A stretch of DNA of 64,000 nucleotides, taken from the NCBI GenBank assembly GCA_028287235.1, contig JAQBQB010000028.1:186001-250000 (forward strand), written 5' to 3'. The stretch comes from Gemmatimonadota bacterium. GTDB taxonomy: Bacteria > Gemmatimonadota > Gemmatimonadetes > Gemmatimonadales > Gemmatimonadaceae. The notes below the pieces were generated by a model. It was not told the DNA's origin. It was given only the letters and a program-made list of their open reading frames with translations, and ran no database searches. Made by a program: the position numbers and the translations under genes. This document shows positions 28,425 through 38,107 of this stretch, piece by piece; the stretch's first letter is position 1, and the number at the start of each line of letters is the position of its first letter.

Positions 28425-28961
28425 TCACCGCTCGCCCGCCTCGAGCACCGCCTTCCAGTACGCGCCCAACTGCCCGCGTCCGACGAACTGCCCCGCCTCG
28501 CCCCGATGGTCGTAGGCGTCGTTCGCGGACAGCCCGCCGATGAACCCCTCGAGGCGGCGCACCGGGCCGAAATGCTCGAAGACGTACCCGAACTGGTCGG
28601 CGTACCAGGCGAGCATCCATTGGAGCTCGCCGTCGGTGCGCCCGCCGGCGATCGCGCGGTCGAGGGCGTCCATCAGGTCGCGCACGGCCGACTCCGGAAG
28701 CTCGGCGATTCCGGAGTCGAATGAGGGTTCTTTAAACGAGTACCAGGCGAGGAAGACCGCGCGCTTGAGCGCCTCGAGCACGGCGGCGGGGTCGTCGCCG
28801 AGGGTTACGAGCTCGAGATAGGTGTTGAAGATCGCCGGATACTCGGCGTACATCCCGGAGCGCGTGATCTGCGCGTCTCGTTCCTCCGGCGTGCCGGTGG
28901 CCCCACGGATGCTCGCCAACACCGCGGCTTCCCAGTTGGCCAATGCGGCAAGGCTCAACAC
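28425..28961 (-). CDS. Conserved-looking protein of unknown function
   Basis: A 178-residue helical, soluble protein with no signal peptide. Features are many aromatic residues (YPAIFNTYLELV, FLAWYSFKEPSFD, WMLAWYADQFGYVFEHFG). The start is GTG at 28959-28961. The orderly helix pattern and codon use suggest a real gene, but I do not recognise the family. It is divergent from the App1-type gene at 29093. Confidence 0.55.
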   Translation of the reverse strand: MLSLAALANWEAAVLASIRGATGTPEERDAQITRSGMYAEYPAIFNTYLELVTLGDDPAAVLEALKRAVFLAWYSFKEPSFDSGIAELPESAVRDLMDALDRAIAGGRTDGELQWMLAWYADQFGYVFEHFGPVRRLEGFIGGLSANDAYDHRGEAGQFVGRGQLGAYWKAVLEAGER

Positions 28962-29092
28962 GCTCGGCCTACTCGATGATGGATTGGTTCTCTATCGTGA
29001 GCCCCAGGTGTTGGCGGCGGCATGAAACGTGTCTCGTGGAGAGGGTTGCGACGGCGAGGAAATGTGACTGAAGAGCATCGGATGGGCAACGC

Positions 29093-30295
29093 GTGAGCGC
29101 GCCACGTTGGAAGGATCGATTGCAGCAGATCGCCGGCGAGCTGCGCGACGATCTCCGCCGTGCCGGCGAGGCCGCGGGGATCATCGACGGACCGGGGCCG
29201 TACCAGATCGCGGCGTATCGCGGGTACGGCAACGGCTCGCGCGTGCTCGTGCACGGCCGCGCGCTCGAGGAAGCGAACATTCCGGCGGCCACGGCCGCCG
29301 ATTCAATTTGGCGAAATCTGTTGAGCACCTACAGGCGCATCGACAGCGATGCACTCGCGCATGCGCGCGTACAGGTGAGCATCGGCGGGCTCGAGCGCGA
29401 GATCGTCGCCGACGACGAGGGATTCTTTCGCGAATGGATCGACCTCCCGTCGCCGCTGCGCTCCGACGAGCCGTGGCGGCGCGCGCAGCTTCGGCTGCTC
29501 TCGCCGCTGCGCCCCGACCAACCCGACGTTCGCGCGACGGCGCTCATTCGCGTGCCCGATGCGTCGGCGACGTTCGGCGTGATCAGCGACCTCGATGACA
29601 CGGTAATTCAGTCGCGCATCGCGAACTTTCTACAAGCGGTGCGCACCGTGATGCTGGGAAACGCGCGCACGCGGCTTCCCTTTCCCGGCGTCGCCGCCTT
29701 CTACCAGGCGTTGGAGCGCGGCGGCGACGGGGCTCGAAAAAATCCGATCTTCTACGTATCGAGCAGCCCGTGGAACATCCATGACCTGATCGCCGAGTTC
29801 ATGGAGCTGCAGCGCATTCCGGCAGGTCCGATCAGTCTCCGCGACTGGGACATCGATCTGTCGGCGCTCGCCTCGCACCGCCACAAGGGCCACAAGGAGC
29901 CGATCATTCGCGAGATCCTCGATCTCTATCCGGACATGCCCTTCATCCTGATTGGCGACAGCAGCCAGCAGGATCCGGAGATCTATCGCGCGATCATCGA
30001 CGCGTATCCGGGGCGGATTCCGGCGATCTACATCCGGAACGTGAATCCCGACCCGGAACGGCTGGATTCGATCCGGAGGCTGGAGCGGGAGGTGCTCGCC
30101 GCCGGATCCTCGCTCCTCTTGGCCGACGACACCTACGCGGCGGCGGTGCACGCCGCCGACCATGGGTGGATCACGAAGGAATCGCTGCCGGAGATCCGCG
30201 AGGAGAAAAAGGCGGACACCGGCGAATCCGGCGCCAAGCCGGAGACACCCGGCGCGCCGGACGATCCACCCACGCCGACGATCGTCGTCGAATGA
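29093..30295 (+). CDS. App1-type phosphatase (DUF2183 domain)
   Basis: A 400-residue protein with the DUF2183 / App1 phosphatidate-phosphatase domain. An N-terminal beta region (residues ~40-160) is followed by the HAD-like active site VISDLDDTVIQSRI (Asp166 and Asp168), then FYVSSSPWNIHDLI, KEPIIREIL and FILIGDSSQQDPEIYR, which carries the acidic late motif. Known App1 proteins dephosphorylate phosphatidate. The last 40 residues are a Lys/Glu/Pro-rich tail. The start is GTG at 29093-29095. Together with the PAP2 pair it gives three possible lipid-phosphate phosphatases within 4 kb. Confidence 0.85.
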   Translation: MSAPRWKDRLQQIAGELRDDLRRAGEAAGIIDGPGPYQIAAYRGYGNGSRVLVHGRALEEANIPAATAADSIWRNLLSTYRRIDSDALAHARVQVSIGGLEREIVADDEGFFREWIDLPSPLRSDEPWRRAQLRLLSPLRPDQPDVRATALIRVPDASATFGVISDLDDTVIQSRIANFLQAVRTVMLGNARTRLPFPGVAAFYQALERGGDGARKNPIFYVSSSPWNIHDLIAEFMELQRIPAGPISLRDWDIDLSALASHRHKGHKEPIIREILDLYPDMPFILIGDSSQQDPEIYRAIIDAYPGRIPAIYIRNVNPDPERLDSIRRLEREVLAAGSSLLLADDTYAAAVHAADHGWITKESLPEIREEKKADTGESGAKPETPGAPDDPPTPTIVVE

Positions 30296-30383
30296 CCGGA
30301 TGATCGGCCTTGCTCTTTCTCGACCTCCGCCGGAGCTTCTCACGCACGCGGATCGGAATCGAGAAACCTCTCATCATTCGACC

Positions 30384-30941
30384 ATGCTCATCGCGCGGCG
30401 GCACCCGGTCATCCGGCTCGTGGCGACACTCGCCGTCATCGCGACAGTCGCTCCCGCACTGCAGACGCTGCACGCTTTGCAGGCGCAGGGCGTGCGCGCC
30501 CGCCTCGGCGCCTGGATCGAGCCCGTGCTGCTCGACACGCTCCGCCAGGATTTCCAGGTGGCGGCGCCTCCGGCCAAGGTGTACGACGCCGCCCTCCGGG
30601 CGTTCGCGGCGCTCGACATTCCCACCGGCACGACCGACGGCAAGGCGGGGATCATCGGCAGCGACCGATTCGAGCGGTCGCACGTGCTCGTGGGGTCGCC
30701 GATGTCGCGGTCGTTCAGCTGCGGCGAGGGAGCGACGGGGGAGTATGCCAATTCGTTTCGAGTCGACATCGTCGTCGTCGTATGGGTAGCACCGCAGGGC
30801 GACGGCACGAAGCTGGGCGTCGCCACGGCGGCGAGCGCGCGGGACATGTCGGGGGAAGCGAGATCCTCGAAACGGTGCGCGTCCACCGGAACGCTCGAGC
30901 AGAAGCTCTTCGAGCGGATCACGAAGCTCGTGACGCCGTAA
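30384..30941 (+). CDS. Exported protein of unknown function, paralogue of 14938-15483
   Basis: A 185-residue protein with an N-terminal signal (VIRLVATLAVIATVAPALQ) and a mature domain in the same block order as the lipoprotein at 14938: PAKVYDAALRAFAALDIP, GIIGSDRFERSHVLVG, a Cys-bearing loop (SFSCGEG), strand VDIVVVVWVAPQG, then CASTGTLEQKLFERI. A signal-peptide form rather than a lipobox is apparent. Function unknown. It is followed by a T-rich terminator candidate at 31008. Confidence 0.6.
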   Translation: MLIARRHPVIRLVATLAVIATVAPALQTLHALQAQGVRARLGAWIEPVLLDTLRQDFQVAAPPAKVYDAALRAFAALDIPTGTTDGKAGIIGSDRFERSHVLVGSPMSRSFSCGEGATGEYANSFRVDIVVVVWVAPQGDGTKLGVATAASARDMSGEARSSKRCASTGTLEQKLFERITKLVTP

Positions 30942-31007
30942 CATTCGCGAAAGATTCGTGTCCATTGGTTGCTGTTTCGCCCCTAGCAGGCGATCATAAG
31001 AAGGTTG

Positions 31008-31026
31008 AACCGCACGTGGTTTTTTT
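31008..31026 (+). terminator. Possible intrinsic terminator
   Basis: AACC (31008-31011) and GGTT (31018-31021) flank the 6-base loop GCACGT and are followed by a T-run to 31026. The stem is short, so this is a weak terminator candidate for the gene ending at 30941. Confidence 0.35.
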
Positions 31027-31089
31027 CTTCCCTCCTCCGCGGCTCTTTCCGCTGGCCAGCTCTTCCCCGCCCGCGCCACAGTCGAAGCG

Positions 31090-33177
31090 ATGATGCGACG
31101 TCTGCTGCTCCCTCCGCGCGAACCCATCGCGCGCTTCCGCGCGCTCCTGCTCGGGTTCACGCTGGTCATGGCGGTCAGCAACGCCGTCGTGATCGCGGTG
31201 GCCTCGGACATCCCGCAACCGTTCCGCGTCGCGGGCAGTCTCGCGGCCCTGACGCTCGCCGGTTGGTGGTACTGGGGCTACCGCCGCCAGCGGTTTCCGG
31301 CCTTCGGCTGGCTGATCGAAGGCGTGCTGCTGTTCGCCGTCGCCAGTACGTCGAATCTGCCGCTGCGCGCCCTTGGCGTGTTCTACGTCGCGATTCAGTT
31401 CCGGTCGCTGGACGTCTCGCGCCGCCAGCTCCCGTGGCTCCTCGCCGCCTATTCGGTGGCGCGCGTCGCGTCGCTCGTCTACGCGCCGATACCGAACCCG
31501 TATCCGCCGCTGTCGGTACCGGTCGCGATCCAGATCATGGTGCTCGTCATCATCGCGATCATCTCGCACCTGCTCGCCACGGCGACGGCGCAGCATTCGG
31601 TGATCGAGAACTCGCTCCGCCGCAGCGAAGAACGGTATCGGCTGCTCGCCGCCGTGACGCGCGACGTGGTGTACGATTGGGACCTGGCGACGAACGAGGT
31701 GGAGTGGAGCGAATCGCTGCGCACGGTCTTCGGACATCCGCAGCCGTCGGGCGGCAGCGGCGGCCAGTGGTGGGTCGACCTGATCCACGCCGAAGATCGC
31801 ACGAGCTTCGAGCAGAACATCCGCGGCTTCCTCGCGAACCCCTCGGACAACATGGAGGGCATCCGGTACCGCGTGCGCCGCGCCGACGGCAGCTACGCCA
31901 CGGTCTCGGCAACGATGCTCGTGCAGCGATCGGCCGACGGGAAGTCGTCGCGCGTGATCGGGTCGATTCGGGACATCAGCACCGAGGAGGCGCTCCAGGA
32001 GCAGCTCCGGGAGTCGCGAAAGATGGAGGCCGTAGGACAGCTCGCCGGCGGCGTGGCGCACGACTTCAACAACCTGCTCACCGTCATCGGCGGGCACGTG
32101 TACATGTTGCAGCAGGACGTGCCCGCATCGGCGCCCCTCGAGCGGCACCTCGACGGCATCACGGCGGCGTCGCAGCGAGCCGCGTCGCTCACGCGCCAGC
32201 TCCTCGCGTTCAGCCGGAAGCAGATCCTCAAGCCGGAAGTGTTGGATCTCAACGCGGTGATCGACGACGTTGGGCGCCTCATCACGCCGCTGCTGGGCGA
32301 GAACATTCGCTTCGTCACGATGCTCGCACCGGAGCTCGAGCCGGTGCTCGCCGACTCCGGGCAGATTGGACAGGTGTTGATCAACCTCGCGTTGAACGCG
32401 CGCGACGCGATGCCGAGCGGCGGAACGCTGATCTTCGAGACGGCCTCCCTGCACCTCACGCGCGAGAGCGAGGAGTCCGGGCGCACGAAGCTGCCGCGCG
32501 GGGAATACGTACGGCTCACGGCTCGCGACAGCGGTGCCGGCATGGACACGGCGACCATCGCGCGCGCCTTCGAGCCGTTCTTCACCACGAAGCCTCACGG
32601 CAAGGGCACCGGGCTTGGCCTCGCCACGGCGTATGGCATCGTCCGCCAGTCGGCCGGCGACATCTGGGTCGATAGCTTGCCGGGTCGCGGCTCGACGTTC
32701 ACGATTCTGCTTCCCGTCACCGCGGCCGGCGCCGTCCCGAAGCGCGCCGAGCAGCCGCGCGCCAAGGTCGTCCCACCGGCGGCGGGCGACGGCGCGCGCG
32801 TCCTGCTCGTCGAGGACGACGAGGGCGTCCGCGCCTTCACGCAGCAGATGCTGACCGACAGCGGGTTCCATGTGCTCGCCGCACGCGACGGGCTCGATGG
32901 CCTGGCCGTCGCCCAGCGCAACGACTACGCGATCGACTTCGTCGTCACCGACGTCATCATGCCGGAGATGGGTGGACCGGTGATGATCGAGCATCTGCGG
33001 CGCCGAACCCCCGACTTGCGCGTGCTCTACATGAGCGGGTACACCGACGACACCGACATCTCGTCGGACCTCCGCGCGAGCGCGGAAGCGCTGATCGAAA
33101 AGCCGTTCACATCCGCCTCCTTCCTGGCGGCGGTGGAACGCGTTCGGACGCGCGACCATGTCACCGTGAAGGCGTAG
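31090..33177 (+). CDS. Hybrid sensor histidine kinase with receiver domain
   Basis: A 695-residue membrane sensor. Residues ~15-165 form about six transmembrane helices; a PAS domain follows (VVYDWDLATNEVEWSESL, ending RDIS at ~300). The phospho-acceptor His324 sits in GGVAHDFNNLL, the HisKA form common to hybrid kinases. The ATPase domain has DSGQIGQVLINLALNARDAM, TARDSGAGMD and GKGTGLGLATAYG. A C-terminal receiver domain has Asp621 in VVTDVIMPEM and the Lys in EKPFTSASF. No separate response regulator gene is adjacent, so the receiver may act as a phosphate relay or sink. The input signal is unknown. It is convergent with the flavoprotein gene, 3 bases away. Confidence 0.92.
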   Translation: MMRRLLLPPREPIARFRALLLGFTLVMAVSNAVVIAVASDIPQPFRVAGSLAALTLAGWWYWGYRRQRFPAFGWLIEGVLLFAVASTSNLPLRALGVFYVAIQFRSLDVSRRQLPWLLAAYSVARVASLVYAPIPNPYPPLSVPVAIQIMVLVIIAIISHLLATATAQHSVIENSLRRSEERYRLLAAVTRDVVYDWDLATNEVEWSESLRTVFGHPQPSGGSGGQWWVDLIHAEDRTSFEQNIRGFLANPSDNMEGIRYRVRRADGSYATVSATMLVQRSADGKSSRVIGSIRDISTEEALQEQLRESRKMEAVGQLAGGVAHDFNNLLTVIGGHVYMLQQDVPASAPLERHLDGITAASQRAASLTRQLLAFSRKQILKPEVLDLNAVIDDVGRLITPLLGENIRFVTMLAPELEPVLADSGQIGQVLINLALNARDAMPSGGTLIFETASLHLTRESEESGRTKLPRGEYVRLTARDSGAGMDTATIARAFEPFFTTKPHGKGTGLGLATAYGIVRQSAGDIWVDSLPGRGSTFTILLPVTAAGAVPKRAEQPRAKVVPPAAGDGARVLLVEDDEGVRAFTQQMLTDSGFHVLAARDGLDGLAVAQRNDYAIDFVVTDVIMPEMGGPVMIEHLRRRTPDLRVLYMSGYTDDTDISSDLRASAEALIEKPFTSASFLAAVERVRTRDHVTVKA

Positions 33178-33180
33178 CCG

Positions 33181-34425
33181 CTATTCGCGGCTGACCGCAC
33201 TGGGCGCCGGCATCGCGGAACCCAATCCCGCCGCGCGGCCCGTCGCCCACGCCCACAGGAAGTTGTATCCGCCGATCGGACCGAAGGCGTCGAGCACCTC
33301 GCCGCAGATGAACAACCCGCGATGGCGCCGGCTCTCCATCGTTCGCGGATCAACCTCGGCGAGACTCACGCCGCCGCCCGTCACTTCGGCCTTTCGATAA
33401 CCCTCATCGCCCGACCACGGCAGCGCGCCGCGGACGAGCGTCTCGATCAAGCGAAGCCGCTCGTCGCGGCGCAGGTCGGAGAGCGTACGCGCGGGGTCGA
33501 CGTTCGCCAGCTCGAGCAGCGCAGTCGCGAGACGGTCGGGCAGCTCGGCGCGCAGTGCACCGAGGACCGTGCGCGCGCCCTGCGGCTTGAGCGCCGCTTC
33601 CCACTCTGCGTCGCCGAGCGCCGTCCACCGCACGCTGATGCGCGCCGACGGATCCGCCTCGGCGCGCGCCCGCACGACGACGTGCGACACGTTCAACACC
33701 GACGGTCCGCTATAGCCGTGGTGCGTGAAGAGAAACCCGCCGCTCGCCTGCGCGTCGCGCGCGCTCGACCGCGCGGTGAGGGTGACCGGCAGCGACACGC
33801 CGCTCAGCGCGGCGAGCCGCGGCTCGTCGGCGGTGACCGGCGTGAGCGCGGCGTACGTCGGATGCATGGCGTGGCCCAGCCGCTCCAGCACCCGCAGGCC
33901 GAGCCCGTTGCTTCCGGTGGTCGGCACGGACAGCCCGCCCGTGGCGACGATGAGCGCGTCCGCCTGCAGCGGCGCGCCGCTCTCGCGCTCGACGCGCCAT
34001 CCGCCGTCACGGGGCGAGAAGTCGGTGACGATGGTGTTCGCGAGGAGCTTCACGCCTTTGCGCGCGCCATAGGCAAGCAGGCCATCGCGAACGTCGCGGG
34101 CGCGCTGCGACATGGGAAAGAGCTTGAGCGATTCCGGCTCTTCGACGAGCGCGATGCGGAGCTCGTTCTCGAAGAAGGCGATCTGCTCGGCGAGCGGCCA
34201 CGAGCGGAGCATCTTCCGCAGCACGTTGGGCGACGAGTCGGTGACGAAGCGCGATTCGTCGACACGCATGGGCAGCACGTTGCACCGGCCGCCGCCGCTG
34301 ACGAGAATTTTGCGTCCGCCGTCTCTCGTTCCCTCCACGAGCAGCGTTTCGGCGCCCGACGCCGCGGCGAAGATGGCCGCCATGGACCCGGCGGCCCCTG
34401 CCCCGATCACGACGACGCGCGTCAT
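33181..34425 (-). CDS. BaiN/HI0933-like NAD(P)/FAD-dependent oxidoreductase
   Basis: A 414-residue flavoprotein. The N-terminal dinucleotide fold is VVVIGAGAAGSMAAIFAA, followed by the family mark GGRKILVSGGGRCNV. A second motif ADALIVATGGLSVPTTG and the C-terminal FICGEVLDAFGPIGGYNF complete the FAD site. Substrate not established for most members. The ATG at 34423-34425 overlaps the DUF4403 stop in an ATGA, indicating translational coupling downstream of that gene. Confidence 0.9.
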   Translation of the reverse strand: MTRVVVIGAGAAGSMAAIFAAASGAETLLVEGTRDGGRKILVSGGGRCNVLPMRVDESRFVTDSSPNVLRKMLRSWPLAEQIAFFENELRIALVEEPESLKLFPMSQRARDVRDGLLAYGARKGVKLLANTIVTDFSPRDGGWRVERESGAPLQADALIVATGGLSVPTTGSNGLGLRVLERLGHAMHPTYAALTPVTADEPRLAALSGVSLPVTLTARSSARDAQASGGFLFTHHGYSGPSVLNVSHVVVRARAEADPSARISVRWTALGDAEWEAALKPQGARTVLGALRAELPDRLATALLELANVDPARTLSDLRRDERLRLIETLVRGALPWSGDEGYRKAEVTGGGVSLAEVDPRTMESRRHRGLFICGEVLDAFGPIGGYNFLWAWATGRAAGLGSAMPAPSAVSRE

Positions 34426-35846
34426 CGCTTCTGGCGAACGGTCACTCGCGCGCGTCCCCAAGCCCCCGCGTTTACGAGCAGCCCCGGCTTCGTGACGCGA
34501 AGCCCGACGACGGAGACCGAATCGACCTTGGCCGACAGCGTCATGACACCGCCGATCGTGCGATTGAGGCCGTTGACGAGCAGCGATTTACCGCGATCGA
34601 GCACCGGCGCGACCGGCACCGCCGCTCTCTCGCGCAGCAGTTTGAGCAGCGCGTCGGAGCGCAGCCAGGCGTAGGCGTTGATCAAATCGTTGTTGGTCTT
34701 GAGGTCGTAGTTGAGATCCGGTACGACGATCATGCCGGCCTGCCGCAGGTATTTGGGTGTGCCGACGAGGCGCAGCGTACCTTTGGCGTCGCCGGTGAAA
34801 GATACCGCGAGCGTGAGCCGGCCGGCCGTGTCGGGCATCGCGAGCACCGACTGCACCGTGACCGAGCGCCCCGCCTGCGTCACCGTCTTGCCGCGCAGCG
34901 CTTCGGTGAGCGCGTGCGACGCGGTGATGTAGTCGACGGTGCCCTCGAGCAGGATACGAAAGCCGGAGCCTGGCGTCGCCTTGGCGAGTGGCGGAAGCGG
35001 CGGGGCGGCGGGATGCGGCTCGGCGCCCGTGACGATGGCCGGAAAAGCGTCGAGTCCGGCGCGGACCGTGAGGGTGTGCCGGTCGCCGGTGACGTCGCCG
35101 AGGCGAATCTGCTGCGGGTGCAGGACGAGCCACACGCCGTCGGTGAGGCGAATCGGCTGGTTGAGCGATTTCCACCAGCCCGCCGCGCGCGCGCTGAGGT
35201 CGACGGCGGCAATCTTCTTGTCGATGTCGGCGAGGTGGTCGGTCAGGGCCTTGCGCGCGGCCTCGACTACCCGGTCGGTGACGTCGTATGAGAGAATGCT
35301 CACACTGCAACGGTCCTTCGCGCTGTCCGTCGCCGGTGCGAGGCGCTCGAGGTCGGCGGCGGAGCGCAGGTGCCAGTTGGGGCTCAGCGTGAGCGGCGTC
35401 ACGAGCTCGAGGACGATCTGTGGCTGTACCGTCTCGTTTCCGCATCCGGCGCTCAGCGTGGGACCCACGAGCGGTTTGTAGAATCCACGCGCCTGGTAGG
35501 ATAGTGTGGTCCGCAGGTGCACCTCGGCGCCCTTGGCAAAGGTGGTGAAACTGTCGCGCGTCGCGACGAAGGCGTAGTGCTTGCGCTGATCGGTGCCGGC
35601 GGTGCGCACGCTGTCGAGCGACCCGAACGTGCGCGGAACGACGCGCTCGACGATGCCCATGACCGGCGTGAAATCGTAGTCCAGCGGCACGTCGAAGCGA
35701 GAGACCGGCGGCGGGGGCACCGGAGCCGCGGCCGGTGCCGTCGCAGAGTCGGCGGCGTGCGCGGTGTCAGCGGGTGGCCGCTCGCCATTGCACCCGGCGA
35801 TCGCCAAAGCGACCAGGCCGAGCGCCGCCGCCCGGCGCCGGCTCAC
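34422..35846 (-). CDS. DUF4403 family lipoprotein
   Basis: A 474-residue predicted lipoprotein (GTG start, [19 protein letters not shown]). The mature protein matches DUF4403: an early [10 protein letters not shown] segment, a long beta-rich body with repeated units, and [20 protein letters not shown] in the middle. Members are outer-membrane-associated and of unknown function, with a fold reminiscent of lipid-binding tubes. The GTG at 35844-35846 overlaps the stop of the VF530 gene. The downstream flavoprotein gene overlaps its own stop. Confidence 0.82.
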   Translation of the reverse strand: MSRRRAAALGLVALAIAGCNGERPPADTAHAADSATAPAAAPVPPPPVSRFDVPLDYDFTPVMGIVERVVPRTFGSLDSVRTAGTDQRKHYAFVATRDSFTTFAKGAEVHLRTTLSYQARGFYKPLVGPTLSAGCGNETVQPQIVLELVTPLTLSPNWHLRSAADLERLAPATDSAKDRCSVSILSYDVTDRVVEAARKALTDHLADIDKKIAAVDLSARAAGWWKSLNQPIRLTDGVWLVLHPQQIRLGDVTGDRHTLTVRAGLDAFPAIVTGAEPHPAAPPLPPLAKATPGSGFRILLEGTVDYITASHALTEALRGKTVTQAGRSVTVQSVLAMPDTAGRLTLAVSFTGDAKGTLRLVGTPKYLRQAGMIVVPDLNYDLKTNNDLINAYAWLRSDALLKLLRERAAVPVAPVLDRGKSLLVNGLNRTIGGVMTLSAKVDSVSVVGLRVTKPGLLVNAGAWGRARVTVRQKR

Positions 35847-36061
35847 GTGCGCGAGCGAAGGAACAGCGCCTCGACCTTGGCGCGAGCCCACGGCGTTTTC
35901 CGCAAGAACTTGAGCGACGACTTGATGCTCGGGTCGTGCGTGAAGCAACGGATGGGAATGAAATCACCCAGCGCGGGCCAGCCATAGCGGGCCACGAGCT
36001 GCTCCAGCATCATCTCGAGCGTGATGCCGTGAAGCGGGTTGTTCGGGTGCGCATCGGTCAT
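35843..36061 (-). CDS. VF530-family DNA-binding protein
   Basis: A 72-residue protein with the whole VF530 pattern: [37 protein letters not shown] and [16 protein letters not shown]. The family is described as DNA-binding, of unknown role. The ATG at 36059-36061 is chosen since it leaves a normal N-terminus. The stop overlaps the GTG of DUF4403, and it is divergent from the pseudouridine synthase gene at 36106. Confidence 0.9.
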   Translation of the reverse strand: MTDAHPNNPLHGITLEMMLEQLVARYGWPALGDFIPIRCFTHDPSIKSSLKFLRKTPWARAKVEALFLRSRT

Positions 36062-36105
36062 CGCAGAAAGGTGCCGGAGGTCGTGGAGCGCCGCTAGCAT
36101 TCGGG

Positions 36106-36912
36106 ATGACCGCGCCGAAGAAAAAATCCGACCCGACCAGCGCGCGTCCAGCGACGATTGGAACCGTGAGCATTCCCCGCGGGCTGTCGAAGCTCGGCGT
36201 CTGCTCGCGCTCGGAGGGGGAGCGTCTCGTCGAGGCTGGCCGGGTTCGAATCAATGGGCGCGTGGTGCGCGACATCTCCGTTCGCATCGTACCGGAGACG
36301 GATGCGATCGAGGTCGACGGTGCGCGCGTCGGCAAAGTTGGGCACGTCTATCTGGCGCTCAACAAGCCGCGCGGGCTCGTGACGACACGCGACGACCCGC
36401 AGGGACGCGCGACGATCTACGACTGTCTCACGGATCCGTCGCTGCCGTTCGTGGGGCCGGTTGGCCGGCTCGACAAGGCGAGCGAGGGTCTGTTGCTGCT
36501 GACGAACGACTCGCGCTGGTCCGCGCGGCTGCTCGAGCCGTCGTCGCACGTCGACAAAATCTATCACGTGCAGGTGCGAGGCACCGAGCACGAGGCTACC
36601 ATCGCGCGCGTCACGGCCGGCGTCGCCGACCGCGAGACCGGCGAGCTGCTCACGGTGAAGCGCATCTCGCTGCTGCGCACGGGCTCGCGCAGCAGCGCGT
36701 GGTTCGAGGTCGTGCTCGACGAGGGGAAGAACCGGCACATTCGCAGGGTGCTCACGGCTCTCGGCGTGGACGTGCTACGGCTTGTGCGCGTCGGCATCGG
36801 CTCGCTCGCGCTCGGCACGCTCGGCAAAGGCGAGTGGCGCATGTTGACCGAGGATGAAGTGCGCTCGCTGTCGGGCGAAGGAACCAAACCGGTGAGACCC
36901 GCGCGTGAGTGA
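36106..36912 (+). CDS. Pseudouridine synthase, RluB/RsuA family
   Basis: A 268-residue RNA-modifying enzyme. An S4 RNA-binding domain ([21 protein letters not shown]) is followed by the catalytic core with [17 protein letters not shown], where the Asp after the leucine is the catalytic aspartate, and a late [12 protein letters not shown]. The target is probably one uridine of 23S rRNA (RluB or RluF type) but cannot be fixed by sequence. It overlaps the methyltransferase gene by 8 bases. Confidence 0.92.
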   Translation: MTAPKKKSDPTSARPATIGTVSIPRGLSKLGVCSRSEGERLVEAGRVRINGRVVRDISVRIVPETDAIEVDGARVGKVGHVYLALNKPRGLVTTRDDPQGRATIYDCLTDPSLPFVGPVGRLDKASEGLLLLTNDSRWSARLLEPSSHVDKIYHVQVRGTEHEATIARVTAGVADRETGELLTVKRISLLRTGSRSSAWFEVVLDEGKNRHIRRVLTALGVDVLRLVRVGIGSLALGTLGKGEWRMLTEDEVRSLSGEGTKPVRPARE

Positions 36913-38107
36913 TCGACCCCGAAAATCGGAGTCCGGCGAGGACTACCGCACGTGGCAGCGAGTCTCGGTGACGGTGTCCGGAACTCCGTATTCCGTCGCG
37001 ACGAAGCCCGGCGTGTTCGCGCACGGCCGGACCGACCCGGCCGCGGTGATGCTGGCCGAGCAGATCGACGTGCCGGCGCGGGCAACCGTGGTTCACATGA
37101 ACGCGGGAAATGGGCTGTTCGGCAGCGCGGCGAGCCCTCGGGCGGAGCGCGTGCTCCTCACCGATCGCAACGTCCTCTCGGTCGACGCGGCGCGGCGCAC
37201 GCTCGCCGCAAACAACGCGACCAATGCCGAGGTGCTGCTTGGCCACGGTGCCTTTGGCTTGCCTGCGGACCTTGCCGCCGACCTGGTCGCGATCCGCACA
37301 CCGCACGAAAAGCTGGCGCTGCTGCAACTACTCTCGGACGCGTTCCGCATTCTGAAGGTCGGCGGGCGGTGCTACATCGCCGGGGCGAACAACGAAGGGA
37401 TCAAGACCGCCGCGCGAACGCTCGAGAAGCTGTACGGCAATGCGGGCGTGGTCACGTACGACAGCGGCCACCGCATCATCGCCGCGGTCAAGCGGACGGA
37501 CGCACCGGCCAGCGCCGAGGATCTCGAGAACCCGTTTCTGCGCAGCGAGACGTTCAATGAGCTCGATGCAACGCTCCGCGGTCGGCAGCTCGCGCTGTTT
37601 ACCCGTCCCGGCGTGTTCTCGTGGGACCACGTCGACGAGGCGACGCAGATTCTTGCCGACGCCATGCAGATCGAGCCTGGCGAGTCGGTCCTCGACCTCG
37701 GCTGCGGCTCCGGCGCGCTCGGCGTCATCGCGGCGATGCTCTCGCAGACCGGACGAGTCACGATGGTGGACGCCGACGTCGAAGCGGTGCGGTCGTCGGT
37801 TCGGACGGCCGACGCGGCCGGCATCGCCGGGTATCGCGCGTTGACGAGCGACGTAGCCGCGGCAGTGCGCGACGAGCAATTCGACGTCGTGGTGACCAAC
37901 CCGCCGTTCCACGTTGGCAAGGCGACGGATCTCAACGTCCCGCTTCAGTTCATCGAGGAGGCGTGGGAGGTGCTCGCACCGCGGGGCCGGCTGTTTCTCG
38001 TGGCGAACCGGACGTTGCCGTACGAGCGTGTGATCTATCAGCGTTTTGGAAACATCGGCACGCTGGTCGACGGTCGCCGCTTCAAGGTGCTGATGGCGAC
38101 GAGGTAG
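36905..38107 (+). CDS. RsmC/RlmG-like class I SAM methyltransferase
   Basis: A 400-residue protein with two related Rossmann-type halves, as in RsmC and RlmG, which methylate the N2 of a guanine in 16S or 23S rRNA. The C-terminal half has the SAM motif VLDLGCGSGALGVIA and the catalytic NPPF (VVTNPPFHVG); the N-terminal half has lost these motifs, which fits the family. A GTG start at 36905 gives an 8-base overlap with the upstream synthase gene, so the two rRNA enzymes are likely made together. The last 26 bases overlap the convergent pseudouridine synthase gene. Confidence 0.88.
   Translation: MSDRPRKSESGEDYRTWQRVSVTVSGTPYSVATKPGVFAHGRTDPAAVMLAEQIDVPARATVVHMNAGNGLFGSAASPRAERVLLTDRNVLSVDAARRTLAANNATNAEVLLGHGAFGLPADLAADLVAIRTPHEKLALLQLLSDAFRILKVGGRCYIAGANNEGIKTAARTLEKLYGNAGVVTYDSGHRIIAAVKRTDAPASAEDLENPFLRSETFNELDATLRGRQLALFTRPGVFSWDHVDEATQILADAMQIEPGESVLDLGCGSGALGVIAAMLSQTGRVTMVDADVEAVRSSVRTADAAGIAGYRALTSDVAAAVRDEQFDVVVTNPPFHVGKATDLNVPLQFIEEAWEVLAPRGRLFLVANRTLPYERVIYQRFGNIGTLVDGRRFKVLMATR

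Noticed and set aside
30994-33159. A 721-codon open frame on the minus strand
   Set aside because: Antisense to the hybrid histidine kinase; no recognisable motif.
36240-36260. A tRNA T-loop-like GGTTCGAATC sequence
   Set aside because: It is within the coding sequence of the pseudouridine synthase and no cloverleaf can be formed around it.
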